DNA from: Tanypteryx hageni
Taxonomy: Eukaryota > Arthropoda > Insecta > Odonata > Petaluridae
Assembly (NCBI GenBank): GCA_028673005.1
Contig: CM054118.1
Coordinates: 62,925,401 to 62,989,400, forward strand
Length of the DNA: 64,000 nt
Reading direction: 5' to 3'
A model generated the notes under the pieces. It had not been told where the DNA came from. It ran no database searches and worked only from the letters and a program-made list of their open reading frames with translations. Each line of letters begins with the position of its first letter. The stretch's first letter is position 1. Positions 22,089 through 33,734 of this stretch are shown in pieces. A program made the translations under genes and the position numbers.

Positions 22089-23828
22089 CTGAATCGGAAA
22101 GGAGCTAATTATCCGAGACCAGCAAATCTGAGGGGGAAAAAAACGAGGAGAAACGACGAAAATTAAGGAATAAAAATTTTTCGAAAGGCACGATGCGAAA
22201 ATTTTTGAGCGAAGTGTGTCGCAGAAACGGGAAACAATTAACACTTTTTTATCGATGCAGAAACATCCGCCGTTCCTCAAGGCATCAAGCCAGCTCAACG
22301 ATTAAGTTCAGAAATCTAAATTGAGATAATAGGACATGTGGTGGCGTGGCTATGTGCCGACTCCTTGGCTAGATTTTTTCAAGAACTATAAATTCAATCT
22401 CCCACGTCCCTGAAGCGCGATCTCTTGGGCGACAGCTATGCCATGTATAATGTCAGAAGAGGCGAGAGTAAGCAGAGTGGGAAACGTAAAAACAAACGAT
22501 CGATGATAAAAATGCTATTAGTTAAAGTAAAAGCGTGGTAATTCGTACTCGAATATAAATTCAAAATAAGCGGCTTGAATAAAAGGCTAACTTTTGCAGT
22601 CGATATGCGAATACACCGAATATAATAGAAAGCTTAAGTGGAATCGATAACAAGATGTGTCTATGAAAAACGCGATTATGGTTCAAGAATAAACGGACGC
22701 GAAAAAATATACTTGCATATTAAAAAAAGCGATGAGAAATCAATTATAAATCATAGGATAGAGATGGATGTGAAGAAATGTGCAGATAAAGAAGAGCTAA
22801 ATTAGGAGGTATCATAAGGATGAAAATGTCAGAAGAAATAAATGAAGCTGGTAAGAAGATTCAAACGGCTTGGCGTATCCTTGAAAATTTAAGAGAGCTT
22901 ACCGAAGCGTGGAAAATAATGAGAGAAAAGAGTAGAGAGTCATTCACATGTGATCGAGACAGCATCAGAAGAATTATAGAGAAAGAACTTAACACAAGAG
23001 GAAGGTGATGTTTAAGTCGGAATTTCGTCCCATAGCAAGAGGAAGATGATGGAAATGAAAGATTCGAAGGAAAAATTCAAGGCTGGATTTCATCAGAGGC
23101 TCTGACGAGAAAACCTGAAGGTCTATGAAAATTAAAATTGGAGGGCGGATGTAGACGATAAAACGTTTATTCCAATGAATTTGATCACGAGAGAAAAATA
23201 AACTGCGATGTTTGCGGTGGCATTTGTGCATAAACATTTACCTTGAGCGTCTTCGGTGAAGTGTAAGCGAGAAAATGGTCGACTGTAATCAACAAAATTG
23301 TGTCAAAAGAACAAGAGAGTGTGTTTATTTTAAAATAATTCACGTAAAACGTTTCATACAAAATTAATAAACAGAGAACGCCGTCTGAATGGGGTGACTA
23401 AGTTTTAGTCGGTTGGCTTACTCCATAGAGAAGGAGCTTTCAACCGCACCCTTAGGGATACTCCAAGAGTTTTGGAGATGTACGAGAGAGTGTTAATGAT
23501 TATAATTTTTCTTCTTACCTCGTCTTTCATGCACAACTTCGGAATAAAAAGTTGCGATTAAGATGATGTTATAAAACAGGAAAATATGCCCCAACTGTGA
23601 TTTTTACCGCTATAAACATGAATAGTCTATCTTAATACAAGTGTTATTTATTTCATTATCACTTTAAATTGAACTTAGGGGTACACGATCATTAAAATTC
23701 CTCAAAAGTATATGTCAGTAAAAAAAAAGGCTGAAGTGTCCTGGCGTAAAGGACCCGGGTTCGTATGAGGACGACGCTACATTTTCAACTTGGCAATCAA
23801 ATCACACACGCTCCACTCCCCTCTTTGC
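22089..23828. other. No recognised feature
   Basis: A 62-codon charged frame at 22820-23008 sits in purine-rich DNA and is not convincing. No repeats noted. Confidence 0.45.
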
Positions 23829-23850
23829 CCTCTCTCTCTCTCTCTCTCTC
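23829..23850. repeat. (CT)n microsatellite
   Basis: Eleven or so uninterrupted CT units. A matching (GA)n run lies at 24980-24999. Confidence 0.9.
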
Positions 23851-24534
23851 CCCCATCTTTTATTTTTACGATTATAAAGCGAAAAGGTACGCGTCGAAAT
23901 TATACTTTTTGATGAGCGGTGGATAACGACAGCGTGGCGCGTCATTTTTCAGATTAGATTTTCCTAACTTCAGCAACTGAAAAAAGTCCCTGAGCGCTGA
24001 AAATTTGGAAGAAAATCGCGACAGAAGAAAATGACATTTAGACGATAATAGTTCAGAGTGGAGCATGTTGAAAGCTAAGATTTTTTAAAGTATGCATTTA
24101 AGGATCGATTCGCAACTTTTTTTGTGACTCATTCCTTGGCAACCTACGGCAGATATATATATGGGTCAACGACACGAGGGAATTGCAAGTGACTCAAGTT
24201 ATTCCTGACGACATCTTCTGATTCTATTTCTTTCTGGAGAGGTCGACGATTGTCAGCTTTTGTCGGAGATATTACAATTGCTATCACAATAAATATTCTT
24301 TCAAATAATTAAAAAAAGAACTCAAAAATGAATTTTTGAGCTAACCTGTGGTGAATTTTGCAGATAGGGGCTTTAAGTAATTACAACTGGTTCCTGTTAA
24401 AGATATAATAATCATTTCGCTTATTGGCGATTATGATTTTTTCTGAATTATCGCTAGAAATAGGTATCTTTGAAACGAATAAACACAAGTGAAAGTGGTG
24501 AAAATTCTATGCAAGCAGGCATATGCTGGATACG

Positions 24535-24690
24535 AAGAATTTTGGAAAAGCAGGAGAAAATTCGTCCCTGACCGGGAATCGAACTCAGGTCTTCCACTAG
24601 TTCAGTGGCAGAATATCCGGCCGGGAAGTGAAAGATCCGGATTCGATTCCCGGTCAGGGCAGAATTTTTCTCCTGCTTTTCCAGAATTCT
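24535..24690. repeat. Foldback of two tRNA-derived halves
   Basis: Left arm about 24535-24590 and right arm about 24634-24690 are inverted copies (outer sequence GAATTYTGGAAAAGCAGGAG) with a few mismatches. Both arms contain a T-arm-like sequence ending in TTCGATTCCCGGTCAGGG (on the minus strand in the left arm), so B-box-like elements face outwards on opposite strands. This suggests a tRNA-derived short retroelement or a foldback built from one. Confidence 0.65.
24598..24660 (+). pseudogene. tRNA-like sequence (Gly-type body), degenerate
   Basis: TAGTTCAGTGG (24598-24608) fits a pol III A box and GATTCGATTCC (24640-24650) fits a B box with one mismatch, at tRNA-like spacing. The D arm (GTTC/GAAT) and T loop (TTCGATT) can form, and the 3' end CGGTCAGGGC looks like an acceptor side. 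The anticodon stem does not pair and no matching 5' acceptor strand is present, so it is not a functional tRNA gene. Confidence 0.5.
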
Positions 24691-25459
24691 TTGAAACGAA
24701 CGTTATTAAAAATTAAAACCACGATTTTCCCTTGAATAAGATTTACGTGCATACAAACGGAAAATCGACGTATTGCATAAAACTCGAGGGCGATTTCCAA
24801 CGAGTCTTGGCAAATGCCGCTCAAAAACCCTCAAGAGGATTTCTATATACAGCCAGTCCTCAATTGAAGCCGTATACGCCCTTTAACGTCGCACCTTGTT
24901 ATGACGTCGCTTGCCCACTTCTACGGTAAAGCTCTTAAACAACTACATCCCGATGTTAATGTATTATAACTTGCATGATTGAAAGAGAGAGAGAGAGAGC
25001 GACGGTGAATTTATAACGTACTTCTGATAGAATCTGATCCTCTATTTACTTTGTTAAAAGATACACAATTAAGGAATGCCCATTCAACATTTATAATGAT
25101 TATAGAGGCATGGGATAGTTACGCGGATAATGGACGACAGAGGCATAGTAGACGAATAATAAATTTCTATAAAGGTATTTTATTCAGAAGTTTACAATTA
25201 ATTATACTCGCCTGATTTGCAGCGGGGAAAATTATGATTGTATCGGCACGAAAGAACTCACCTCCACTTATACGCAATTGGTAGGGAAAAAAAGGCGATA
25301 CATCATTATGACCGCTTAAAATTCGCCATTTTGAAGAAGGAATTCCTCGGGACGCCGCGGAAAAAATTCAAACCGATTGACGTTCACAAGTGTATTTCGC
25401 TCGCAAAGGGACGATAGCCGAGGTTGTCTCCGATATGGATGCAGTCAATTAGATGAGGG
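24691..25459. other. No recognised feature
   Basis: Contains the short (GA)n run at 24980-24999 and otherwise plain sequence. Confidence 0.5.
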
Positions 25460-25720
25460 CAAATGAGATTAGGGGAACGTAATATAAGCCCCAGGTGTCG
25501 GGATGGGGCGGTTGGGGAAGGGCGAGGTGGGCGGGAGAGGATAAAGGCGAGGTGGGCGGGAGAGGATATAGGCGAGGGGGTTGGGAGAGGGCGTGGCGAA
25601 GAGGTTCGCAGAAAGAGAGAGGGGGTGGAGGTGGTAGGAGGAGGAGGTGAGCAGCTGCAAATGCCTCCCGAGGCCATAAAAGGACTCGGGAGAGAGAGAG
25701 AGAAAGAGGGAGAAAGAGGA
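25460..25720. repeat. Polypurine tract with 25-bp tandem repeat
   Basis: Three 25-bp units begin at 25521, 25546 and 25571 (GGCGAGGTGGGCGGGAGAGG, the third diverged). The tract continues as irregular GA-rich sequence to about 25720. Long frames on both strands here are compositional. Downstream (25720-26030) is CpG-rich without a recognised gene. Confidence 0.8.
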
Positions 25721-26200
25721 TTCGGATGCCGGAGGGAATGTCTCCGTAGCTCAAGAAAAAAATCACGCTCCACTCTGCGTGTCGCAGCCGATAAATCGAG
25801 AGTGAAATCCTCTTTCACACCCGTATCGCCTGACGGCGTGCGGTCGTTTCCCCAAAGAGAAGAACACGGGTTGAAACACGAGTCGGTGAGCGGTGCGTCG
25901 TCGCTCACGCAGGTTCCTTCGGTCATGTGCGTAGCCGCATGATTCGTCGACCGTGTACTTTTTCCCTTCACTTTTTCCGCAGGCGCATTTTTGGGTCGAA
26001 TTGACAAATGACTGCGCGGCACGTTTTAACTGGGGGCGACATTCCGGAGGCGTTGCTATGTACATTTTTGTAACATAAAAACCGTCCAAAGTAGGAAAAA
26101 AGCAACAAAATGTTTTCTTTCTTCTTCCACATGTAAACCTGTTCTTTAAAAAAAACTACACCCAGCATTTCGTTTGCGCATTACTCACATGTATTGCAGA

Positions 26201-26316
26201 TATCATTATACATAGACGTTCCTTACAGAGGAGGATATAACATATATATATATAACATCATTATATATAGACGTTCCTTACAGAGGAGGAGAAGGATATA
26301 ACATATATATATAACA
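26201..26316. repeat. 55-bp tandem duplication
   Basis: TAGACGTTCCTTACAGAGGA begins at 26213 and again at 26268, each followed by a purine block and a TATA-rich run, giving two imperfect 55-bp units just before the Helitron-like element. Confidence 0.8.
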
Positions 26317-26354
26317 TATAGGAAGATACTAATGTTTAGGCAGATGAGCTGGAA

Positions 26355-27032
26355 ATTCGAATTTTTTTCTTAGGCAAAACCGACTAGAAAATACGAAAAT
26401 CTTTAAAAAGTGTAACAATGCGGCCGCTTAAAATTCGCAATTGTTTAAACAAATTTTCAAGGTTTATGTATTTTCGAATGTGCTACGGAGCTGAAATTAT
26501 TTTTAGAGATAGGATTTGTAAAAACACGAAACAGACATTATAGAAATTTTAATATTTTAATTTGTGTTGCCGTTAAAAATTCTTAAAGTTTAAACAAATA
26601 AATAACTGTTTAGGTACTACGGGATGAGCTAGGAAGCTGAAATTTTCAAGTTATTTACAGAGTAGTGCATTTGCACAAATAAATATTTGAATCTCTCCAT
26701 AAATATATTGCGGCGGCCGTTAAAAATGTTTAAAATTGAAACAATTAGATAAATATTATTTCACTTTTAGAAGTGCTACTACTACTTTAAAATTTGGCAG
26801 AAATGTGTAGCATTAGTACCCCATAATGGAGCAAGTATAAAATTCTTAAAATTGCAGAGTTTGGGGATTGTTTTAATCTATTATTTTTACATAAGGGAAA
26901 AACGAAAATCGCTGCGTAGGTGAAATCTTTAGAATAAAAAAAAATATTTGTATTGATGAAATATCTGGCTGAAAAATTCAGGTTTTTTCAAGGTGAGATG
27001 ATATGCTTGCAGAACGCAAGCACCTCCTACTA

Positions 27033-27033
<1 letters not shown>
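26355..27033 (+). mobile_element. HINE/Helitron-like element, copy 1
   Basis: 679 bp, matching the inverted copy at 58909-59595 over its whole length. The 3' end has a perfect 7-bp hairpin (TGCTTGC 27004-27010, GCAAGCA 27016-27022) and closes in CTAG (27030-27033) followed by T, as in Helitron-type ends. The 5' end is about TTCGAATTTTTTTC. Three internal units of about 146 bp each end in a block like GGCCGTTAAAAATTCTTAAA (GCCG at 26423, 26569 and 26716). Internal repeats plus a 3' hairpin resemble non-autonomous Helentron/HINE elements. No Rep/helicase gene. Confidence 0.7.

Positions 27034-27120
<87 letters not shown>
27034..27120. repeat. (TA)n(CA)n microsatellite
   Basis: About 29 TA units followed by about 14 AC units directly abutting the 3' end of the Helitron-like element. 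Confidence 0.95.
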
Positions 27121-27123
<3 letters not shown>

Positions 27124-27301
27124 GGGGCAAGCCCCCAGCTGGCTGACGCTCGCCAACCTATTGGATATAGATTATATAGTTTCAAGTGAATATGTTTTGA
27201 ATATGGTATTGATTGAATATGGGTATTTTATACGGAATTTACATTTAGTTTCTAATAACAAATTTAAAAAATGATAAATTTAAACGACATTTAATTTAAC
27301 A

Positions 27302-27898
27302 CTTCACTACAGGCGCGGAGTGGGCCGCCGGGACACCGGGAATTTTCCCGATGGGCTGGTCATTCAGTTCGAAGTTTTAAGTTCACGCTACTCGCACAAA
27401 AACAAAAATAATACACACCTAATTACTTATAAGCAACTGGTCGTAAGAATGACAAAACAGTCTATATCTGTAATGGAGAGTCAAAGTGGTAGGTACTGTG
27501 GATTACGCTCCAATAAGGCTGATGATTCAAAAGATAAACACTTATCTTTTCCACTTGGGTATTTTTTGCCCAGATGCGCAAGTCCTCTCGGGTTAATTCC
27601 CACGAGTTTCGGCTCCTCACATATTTGATTCTTCACTCGAGAGTAACAGTTTCGGTAAGCTTATTGGGAAGAATAAACAAATCGTCGTGGGAATGTTCTT
27701 GAAAAATTCCATCCCTTCTCCATATGAGCTGTATGCATCATCCACGGCGGATTTATGCACAGGCGCATGAGGCGCTAGCTGCGGGCCTCGCAAATGGGGA
27801 CCTCGTCGAAAAATGAGCCACACCAAAGGCCGGCAAGGAGGCCGGTCAGGTAAACTTCTCCCGGACCGGAAAAAATTGCGTCCGCGCCTGCTTCATTA
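27302..27898. mobile_element. hAT-like element with target duplication
   Basis: The element spans 27310-27890. It starts CAGGCGCGGAGTGGGCC and its complementary end starts CAGGCGCGGACGC, so the first ten bases are identical. Flanks CTTCACTA (27302-27309) and CTTCATTA (27891-27898) match at 7 of 8 positions. A second hAT-like terminus (GGCGGATTTATGCACAGGCG, from about 27745) suggests a nested or composite structure. No transposase is encoded. Confidence 0.75.
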
Positions 27899-28141
27899 TA
27901 AACTACATTCTTAATTACTTGATTTTCTGCTCTATTATCATTTCCAGTTATTTGTATTTTCACGCCCTGCCGTGACGTGAGTTCAATGAACATATTTTTT
28001 AGGAATGTATGTTTGGTTTTAAATAACAAATTAAGAAAATTAGTGAATAACTCGATAAAAAAGAGAGCTGAAATTCCCGAAGATTAAAAATGGCGGAGAT
28101 ATAGTGCGTTAAACAGGTAGAAAAAGAGAGAGAACCAGAAA

Positions 28142-28452
28142 TACACACACACACACACTTTAGTACCCATTGCGATCAATACGCGTAACATTATTTATCC
28201 TAGATATGTATAAAATATTTATGACATCTACACGAGTTCTACTGATCCGTGGCATTAATCGCGCTATTCAACGGGCTTATTAGGAACTAAGACATCGCAA
28301 ATGCGCCGAAATTGTAATCACTGTGAGTGGACATGTACTAAAGCGTAATAATGAAAATGCGTCCATTAGGTATTACTGTATATATCAATAAAACTTTTAC
28401 TATATATATATATATATATAAACTTAAAGAAAAGGAAAGGTTGTGATGAGGG

Positions 28453-28485
<33 letters not shown>

Positions 28486-28490
28486 TACAC
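28142..28490. repeat. Short AC and TA microsatellites
   Basis: (AC)n at 28143-28158, (TA)10 at 28401-28420, and (TA)n followed by (AC)n at 28453-28488. Sequence in between is plain. Confidence 0.9.
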
Positions 28491-31400
28491 CCGATTACTC
28501 GGAAATACAATTTTCGATAACTCGAAAGTTTTATCCCACGCCTGCATTTAAAACTTTTAAATGAACTTCAGTGATCCTAATTTTCGACAATACAGCCTTT
28601 TTTCGTATCGCCTTTCGGTTCGAGTTATGGGAGATCTGAATTCACTGGATTTCTCTTTTATCAGATCTCCTTATAGCGATCCCCGTTCAGCTTAAAACGC
28701 GACCTCTGTGATATGAGCCGCCATAAAAAAAGAGGACTTGATGCCTCTGGGATTCGGAGGAAACGGGTGAGATATCTCCTTCAACCTTGGTAGACGATTT
28801 TTTCCAAAGACCTTGACGAAGTTTTACATGAAAGTTAACTTCATTTGTTTAAATCTCTCGCACAATTCGCCGGCGCAGAGAAAAGTTTCAATCGACTTCG
28901 ATACCTACAGGAAGTTATTACTTTGCTTAACATCCGATACACAGCCTGATGACGTCAATTTCTTAATTAGTACGTAGCCAGCCGTGACCCTTATCTACCA
29001 TTTTTTCGTTTCAAGAATCGCTGCCTTTATGCCATTTTTTTCAATTCCAAGGTTAGGCTTTCCTCAAACAGGTTCCATTTATTGTACGCAATCTCAATCA
29101 AAGGATTGTCTAGCATTGACGGTCCAGTTTGCGTTGAGAGTTATTAGTCCTTTTCTGAGCGTTTCCTCGACGGCTACGAGGATATTGAACCGCCTTTATT
29201 GTTCTTAAATAACTCGTTATTTGCTCAGAAAAGACGTAAATTAAATCTTCTGTAAGTGAAGAACATACACCAGTTAACCGCCGCCGAAAGATAATTCCTT
29301 TCTCTGTTCCCAATGGCGGCCTCTAGAATGAACACTCCTGTTTGGATTAAAAGCCGTAATAACCCTCTTAAGCAGATGATATTTATTCATGGATTTTCTG
29401 AAAGAAGAATGCAAAAATCACGTGCGAAGGACTCTCTATTTGGGAATCCCATAAACTCGAAAAATTTTCATATAATTGCAACTAACCAAACTGCGTGCAC
29501 TAAAAAGGATATTCCGTATTTCATGAAATATATATTATTCCATTATTTTTAACATTTCGCTGCTTCAACTGCAACTGAAATGCTTTATATTTCGTCCAAC
29601 CGCTGTCGCTCTCGACGGCCTTAAGTCCTTTCGCCGCTGACACATGGATCGTCGTTCATTCAAACATCTCGCTCTTCATACATCACCACAATTTACAAAC
29701 ATGTATTCTACATAATGATATTCAATACCCATCACTATGAATTGTGTAAATCAGTATTTTAACGATAACGCAGATGTAGAGGTTGCGCCTTAAGCCCTCT
29801 ATATTTATTTACTTAGTTAACATTTCAAAAAGGCCATAAGCCTGGTGGCAAGGAAATAGTAGAAAATATACAGAACAATATAACGCATACACACATTACA
29901 TAAAATATTAAAACGTACACTATCCAATAAACACATAAAGTAAATAAAATGATCCATGTCTAATAAGAAAAAGAACACTTGGCAATGAAAAATCCATGAC
30001 ATTAAGTTAAAAAGTACTTAATCAGAGTAACCTTTTACTCTCCGGAGTTGAGAGCTTTCAAGTTTCGTGGTAGGCCTTCTCGGCTACCTTAGCGGTCACG
30101 GGGCCCACGAAGTCCTCACCATACATCACCCTACCAAGCAATACTTTATTTACTCCAACTTCGTTGTTACTTTTCCCTACTCTTTAATTTTTTCAATCTA
30201 CTTTTAAGTATTTTAAAATTAATTTTTACATGGCTTGATTAGCCACTGGAGAGAAGATAGATTCAATACAAATGGGAAGTAAAGAAAATATTTCACTTGC
30301 AACTCGATCAACAATCCCGATACTACAGTTGCATCCAGCAAACAACTCGAGCAAGGACGGATGACGGGTGCAGACCAACAGTACTGGAGCTCCATCCAAC
30401 AATTTAGGGCTAAATAAGGCATCGGTCAAACCGAGAATTAATAAAAAATAACGCGCAAAATAACGAGGATGAAGAATTTCCACGCGTTTCGGCGAGTCTC
30501 CAGATAAACATCCCAAGGGTTCACCCAAGTGTGGCGCGCGTGAGCGCCGGCATTAACAAGCTTTCCAATCACCTGAGGGCACTCCTGCGTACCCAAACAC
30601 GATTTCCTTGGAATATTTTCACATTTTTTGTAAAACGGATTAAATCGCTCGTCACACAACCTCGTCCATTTACTCGCCCCTCTCCCATCGTCTATCGATG
30701 AAAGAAAACGTAGAAATTCTAGTCGCTTGGATGAAATTTTAAATTTACGATTGTTTTCCACCGAGAAAGCCGGGTGAAAACGTCCCACCGATACTCGCGT
30801 GCAAGAATTCCGATGTAAAGCAAACACATTCGTACGACCGCGTTGCCAGTAGCAGCATTCGCCAAGTTTTTTTTCCCTTGAGCGTATCGGATAGGTCTGA
30901 GATCTTGACGTGCGTAGATCGAGCTCTCCAAAGCATCGAAGAGGAAACGCTAAGAAATTGGGGGCAAACTGAGCAATTATTGGGTGGAATCAAAGGGAGG
31001 GGAAATCTGTAAAAGAGGAAAGTACACAAAAAATAAGACAAATTCTTTAATGAAAAGCAACATTGAAGGAGTGGTCGTATGAATAATGCCGTAAGGAATA
31101 GGAAACGGTTATATAAAAAAGAAAAGGAATAAAAGATTTCGGAGGAATGAACCAAGTACCAAACCCAGGTAGAAAGCTATTCGTGTTGATATGGCGATTT
31201 TTTCCTTTCACCACATATCTCTTCCTCGACCATCGAACAATTTTCATGAAATAGATGAACTCTAGATGCCGTAAATTTTTTGATCAAACGTTTCCTTTAA
31301 AAAATGCGAACGTTTTAGGTCAAATAAATTCAAGCATAATTTAAAGTGAGAAATCGATAAGGCAGCTCGGTAGGGGTCCTTTCTTCGCGTCCCCTATCAT

Positions 31401-33479
31401 TCGTAAATTCATTGATTAACAGACTGTCTATGCTCTGATAAGGATAGCGGTCCTTGTATTTCAATCTGCATGGAATAGACATCAGTAGACGAAGGAAGAC
31501 AATATACGACGACCCTCTGTTTGTCCATATATGGTCACGTTGGTGACGGTTATGGGGGAAAGGACTTCAGAATAACGATGAGTGATGACCTAACAAGGGT
31601 TATACAACTGTTTATCATAAGTATACAAGTATATAAGCAGTTATTGATAAGAAAGATTGGACATCAAACATCCTCGAAGAACGCCTTTGTTTTACACTTT
31701 AATAACTTAATACTTCGCCGAGGAACACATAACGTGCTTTCAGAAATACACATGAATCACGACAATATATTTCAAATTAAGACACGAATTCTTTAAGGTT
31801 GAGCGCTTGGACGACCGCAGTACGAAAGGAATGCAGTTTAATTTAGCAGCTCACCGATCTCGAACTCGATTCGAATTCCCCGAAATTTTGGTCAAGGATC
31901 CGGAAAAAATGCATTTTTTAGATAAAAAATGAACCGGCGCCTGATGCGGCATGTCCCATAATACGTATTTTCGCCAAATAAAAACGCGCAAACAATTGTT
32001 TTTCGCTTCGGTGAGAGAAATACACATTTTTATTTTTCAAGTGGTAAGAAATTTTACACTATCAAAAGATGTAAAAAATGCATGATAAGATGTCGACTTA
32101 GCAAACCGTTCATTCACAATGCAATCGTTATAAAGAACAAATACATGGCTCATTGTTTTAATGAACATTACAAAATACATGTTAATTGTATCACTATTGT
32201 TATACTTTTATAATTATTAATGTTGGTTAAAGTTACATTATTTTCCAGACCGTTTGCTAATGAAAACTTGAAAAAGGTATGGTTGAAAATACAATCAAGT
32301 TTTTTTGCTATATAAACAAAACTAAAACTAAATTGTGTACAGCAATTGAAAGAGGTACTTCAACACTGAAACCTAAAGATAGTAGTACATATTAAATCTG
32401 TTATAAACTAAAAATCCAACGTAACGGCATGAAAGTATTATTAACAATTTCGATATATATGCAGCAATTATTTCTTTCGTTACAACTTACGCTAGTAAAT
32501 ATACTGCCGAGGCACGTCAAAAAAATACACAAATACACTTACCACGACTTAACTTTAGTCTGCACGATTCAAGAAATATGATTCTACGGCACATGCTACT
32601 TACTTAGGTAAACAGGTAATGCTGTCTCATATCTAAATCCAATTTGGTACACATGAACTCATGATGATAGCAAAATACGTCAAAAAATGTTCTCAGCGTG
32701 ACAGAACCACACACAAAGGCTCTGATTTTTAACCTCCGCAAGTGAGATAAACGTTCATAAATAATAGCTTTTTTAGCTTCTAATAAACGTTTTGAAGGGA
32801 GATTTACGGCGAAATTTTCGGGAGAATAATTTCTAAATTACGGAACCCTTAAAAAAATATTTAATACAAAATTTACTGCAAAGAGGTATCATAACAAAGC
32901 TGTTTCATCTAACGATACGCCAATAAAGGCAGAAATTGAGCTCAGCTAATCCCATGCATCAAACGGATGAAAGGCGAGCTATGTAACGTCCGCATCCATA
33001 TAACTCGAGCAGTTTCATGGCTGCAGGGAATCACTTGGGTCATCAGCTGGATCCAAACCATATAAATAAAGGACGCTCTTTATTCACCTGCGAATTTTTA
33101 TAATTTTTGACAATGATACACGCACAAAATGAGAGCCGCGAAAAGGTTCGAGCGAAACGTACGCGCGTTCCAACTGCGACGTAACCTTCCTCCTTCCGAC
33201 CGTCATTCTGCAAACGCGATTATAATGACAAACGCTCCGAGGAAGAAGCGGTTATAAATGGCGTTCTTATTTGCCCCGTCGGTTGCCTCCCTCCTTAGAG
33301 GGGGAGAGAAAAAAAACCCTTCCGCATTTCCTTTTTTCTCGCTCGATTTTTTTCCCGTCCTCGTTTATTCATTATGCCCGGAATGAACGTCCACCTGGAA
33401 CACGGCGGAGCGATTCGCGTAATAATAATCGACTAATTTCCCGCGAGGCAGGGACGGAAGAGAAAGCGAACCCACGTGG
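28491..33479. other. Five-kilobase stretch with no recognised feature
   Basis: I found no repeat shared with the rest of the window, no transposon terminus, no RNA gene and no coding motif. Frames of up to 136 codons (for example 30438-30827 and 30745-31155, minus) have no recognisable domains. 33060-33480 is CpG-richer but carries no supporting signal. Confidence 0.45.
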
Positions 33480-33600
33480 GGATGTCCGAGATGTAGAGAG
33501 ATGATGGAGAAGATGATAGGAGGGAGAGAGAGGGGGAGGGAAGGAAGGGGATGAAAAGGGGGCGGAAGGGGAGGAGAAGTTAGGAGGGGGCGCATGAAAG
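33480..33600. repeat. Polypurine tract
   Basis: GA/GGGA-rich + strand (GAGGGAGAGAGAGGGGGAGG). An imperfect CA run follows at 33709-33731. Confidence 0.8.
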
Positions 33601-33734
33601 GCGTCTCGATGAAGTGGGGCTGGGAGGAAGGGGTTGAGAAACTGAGCGGAATAACTCCCACGAATGGATTGCATCCACACGTATTTAATGCGACCGGATT
33701 TCCCACACACACACAACAGACACACACACAATGT

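Noticed and set aside
22820..23008. 62-codon charged, helical-looking frame
   Set aside because: It lies in purine-rich DNA, lacks splice or poly(A) context, and has no recognisable family.
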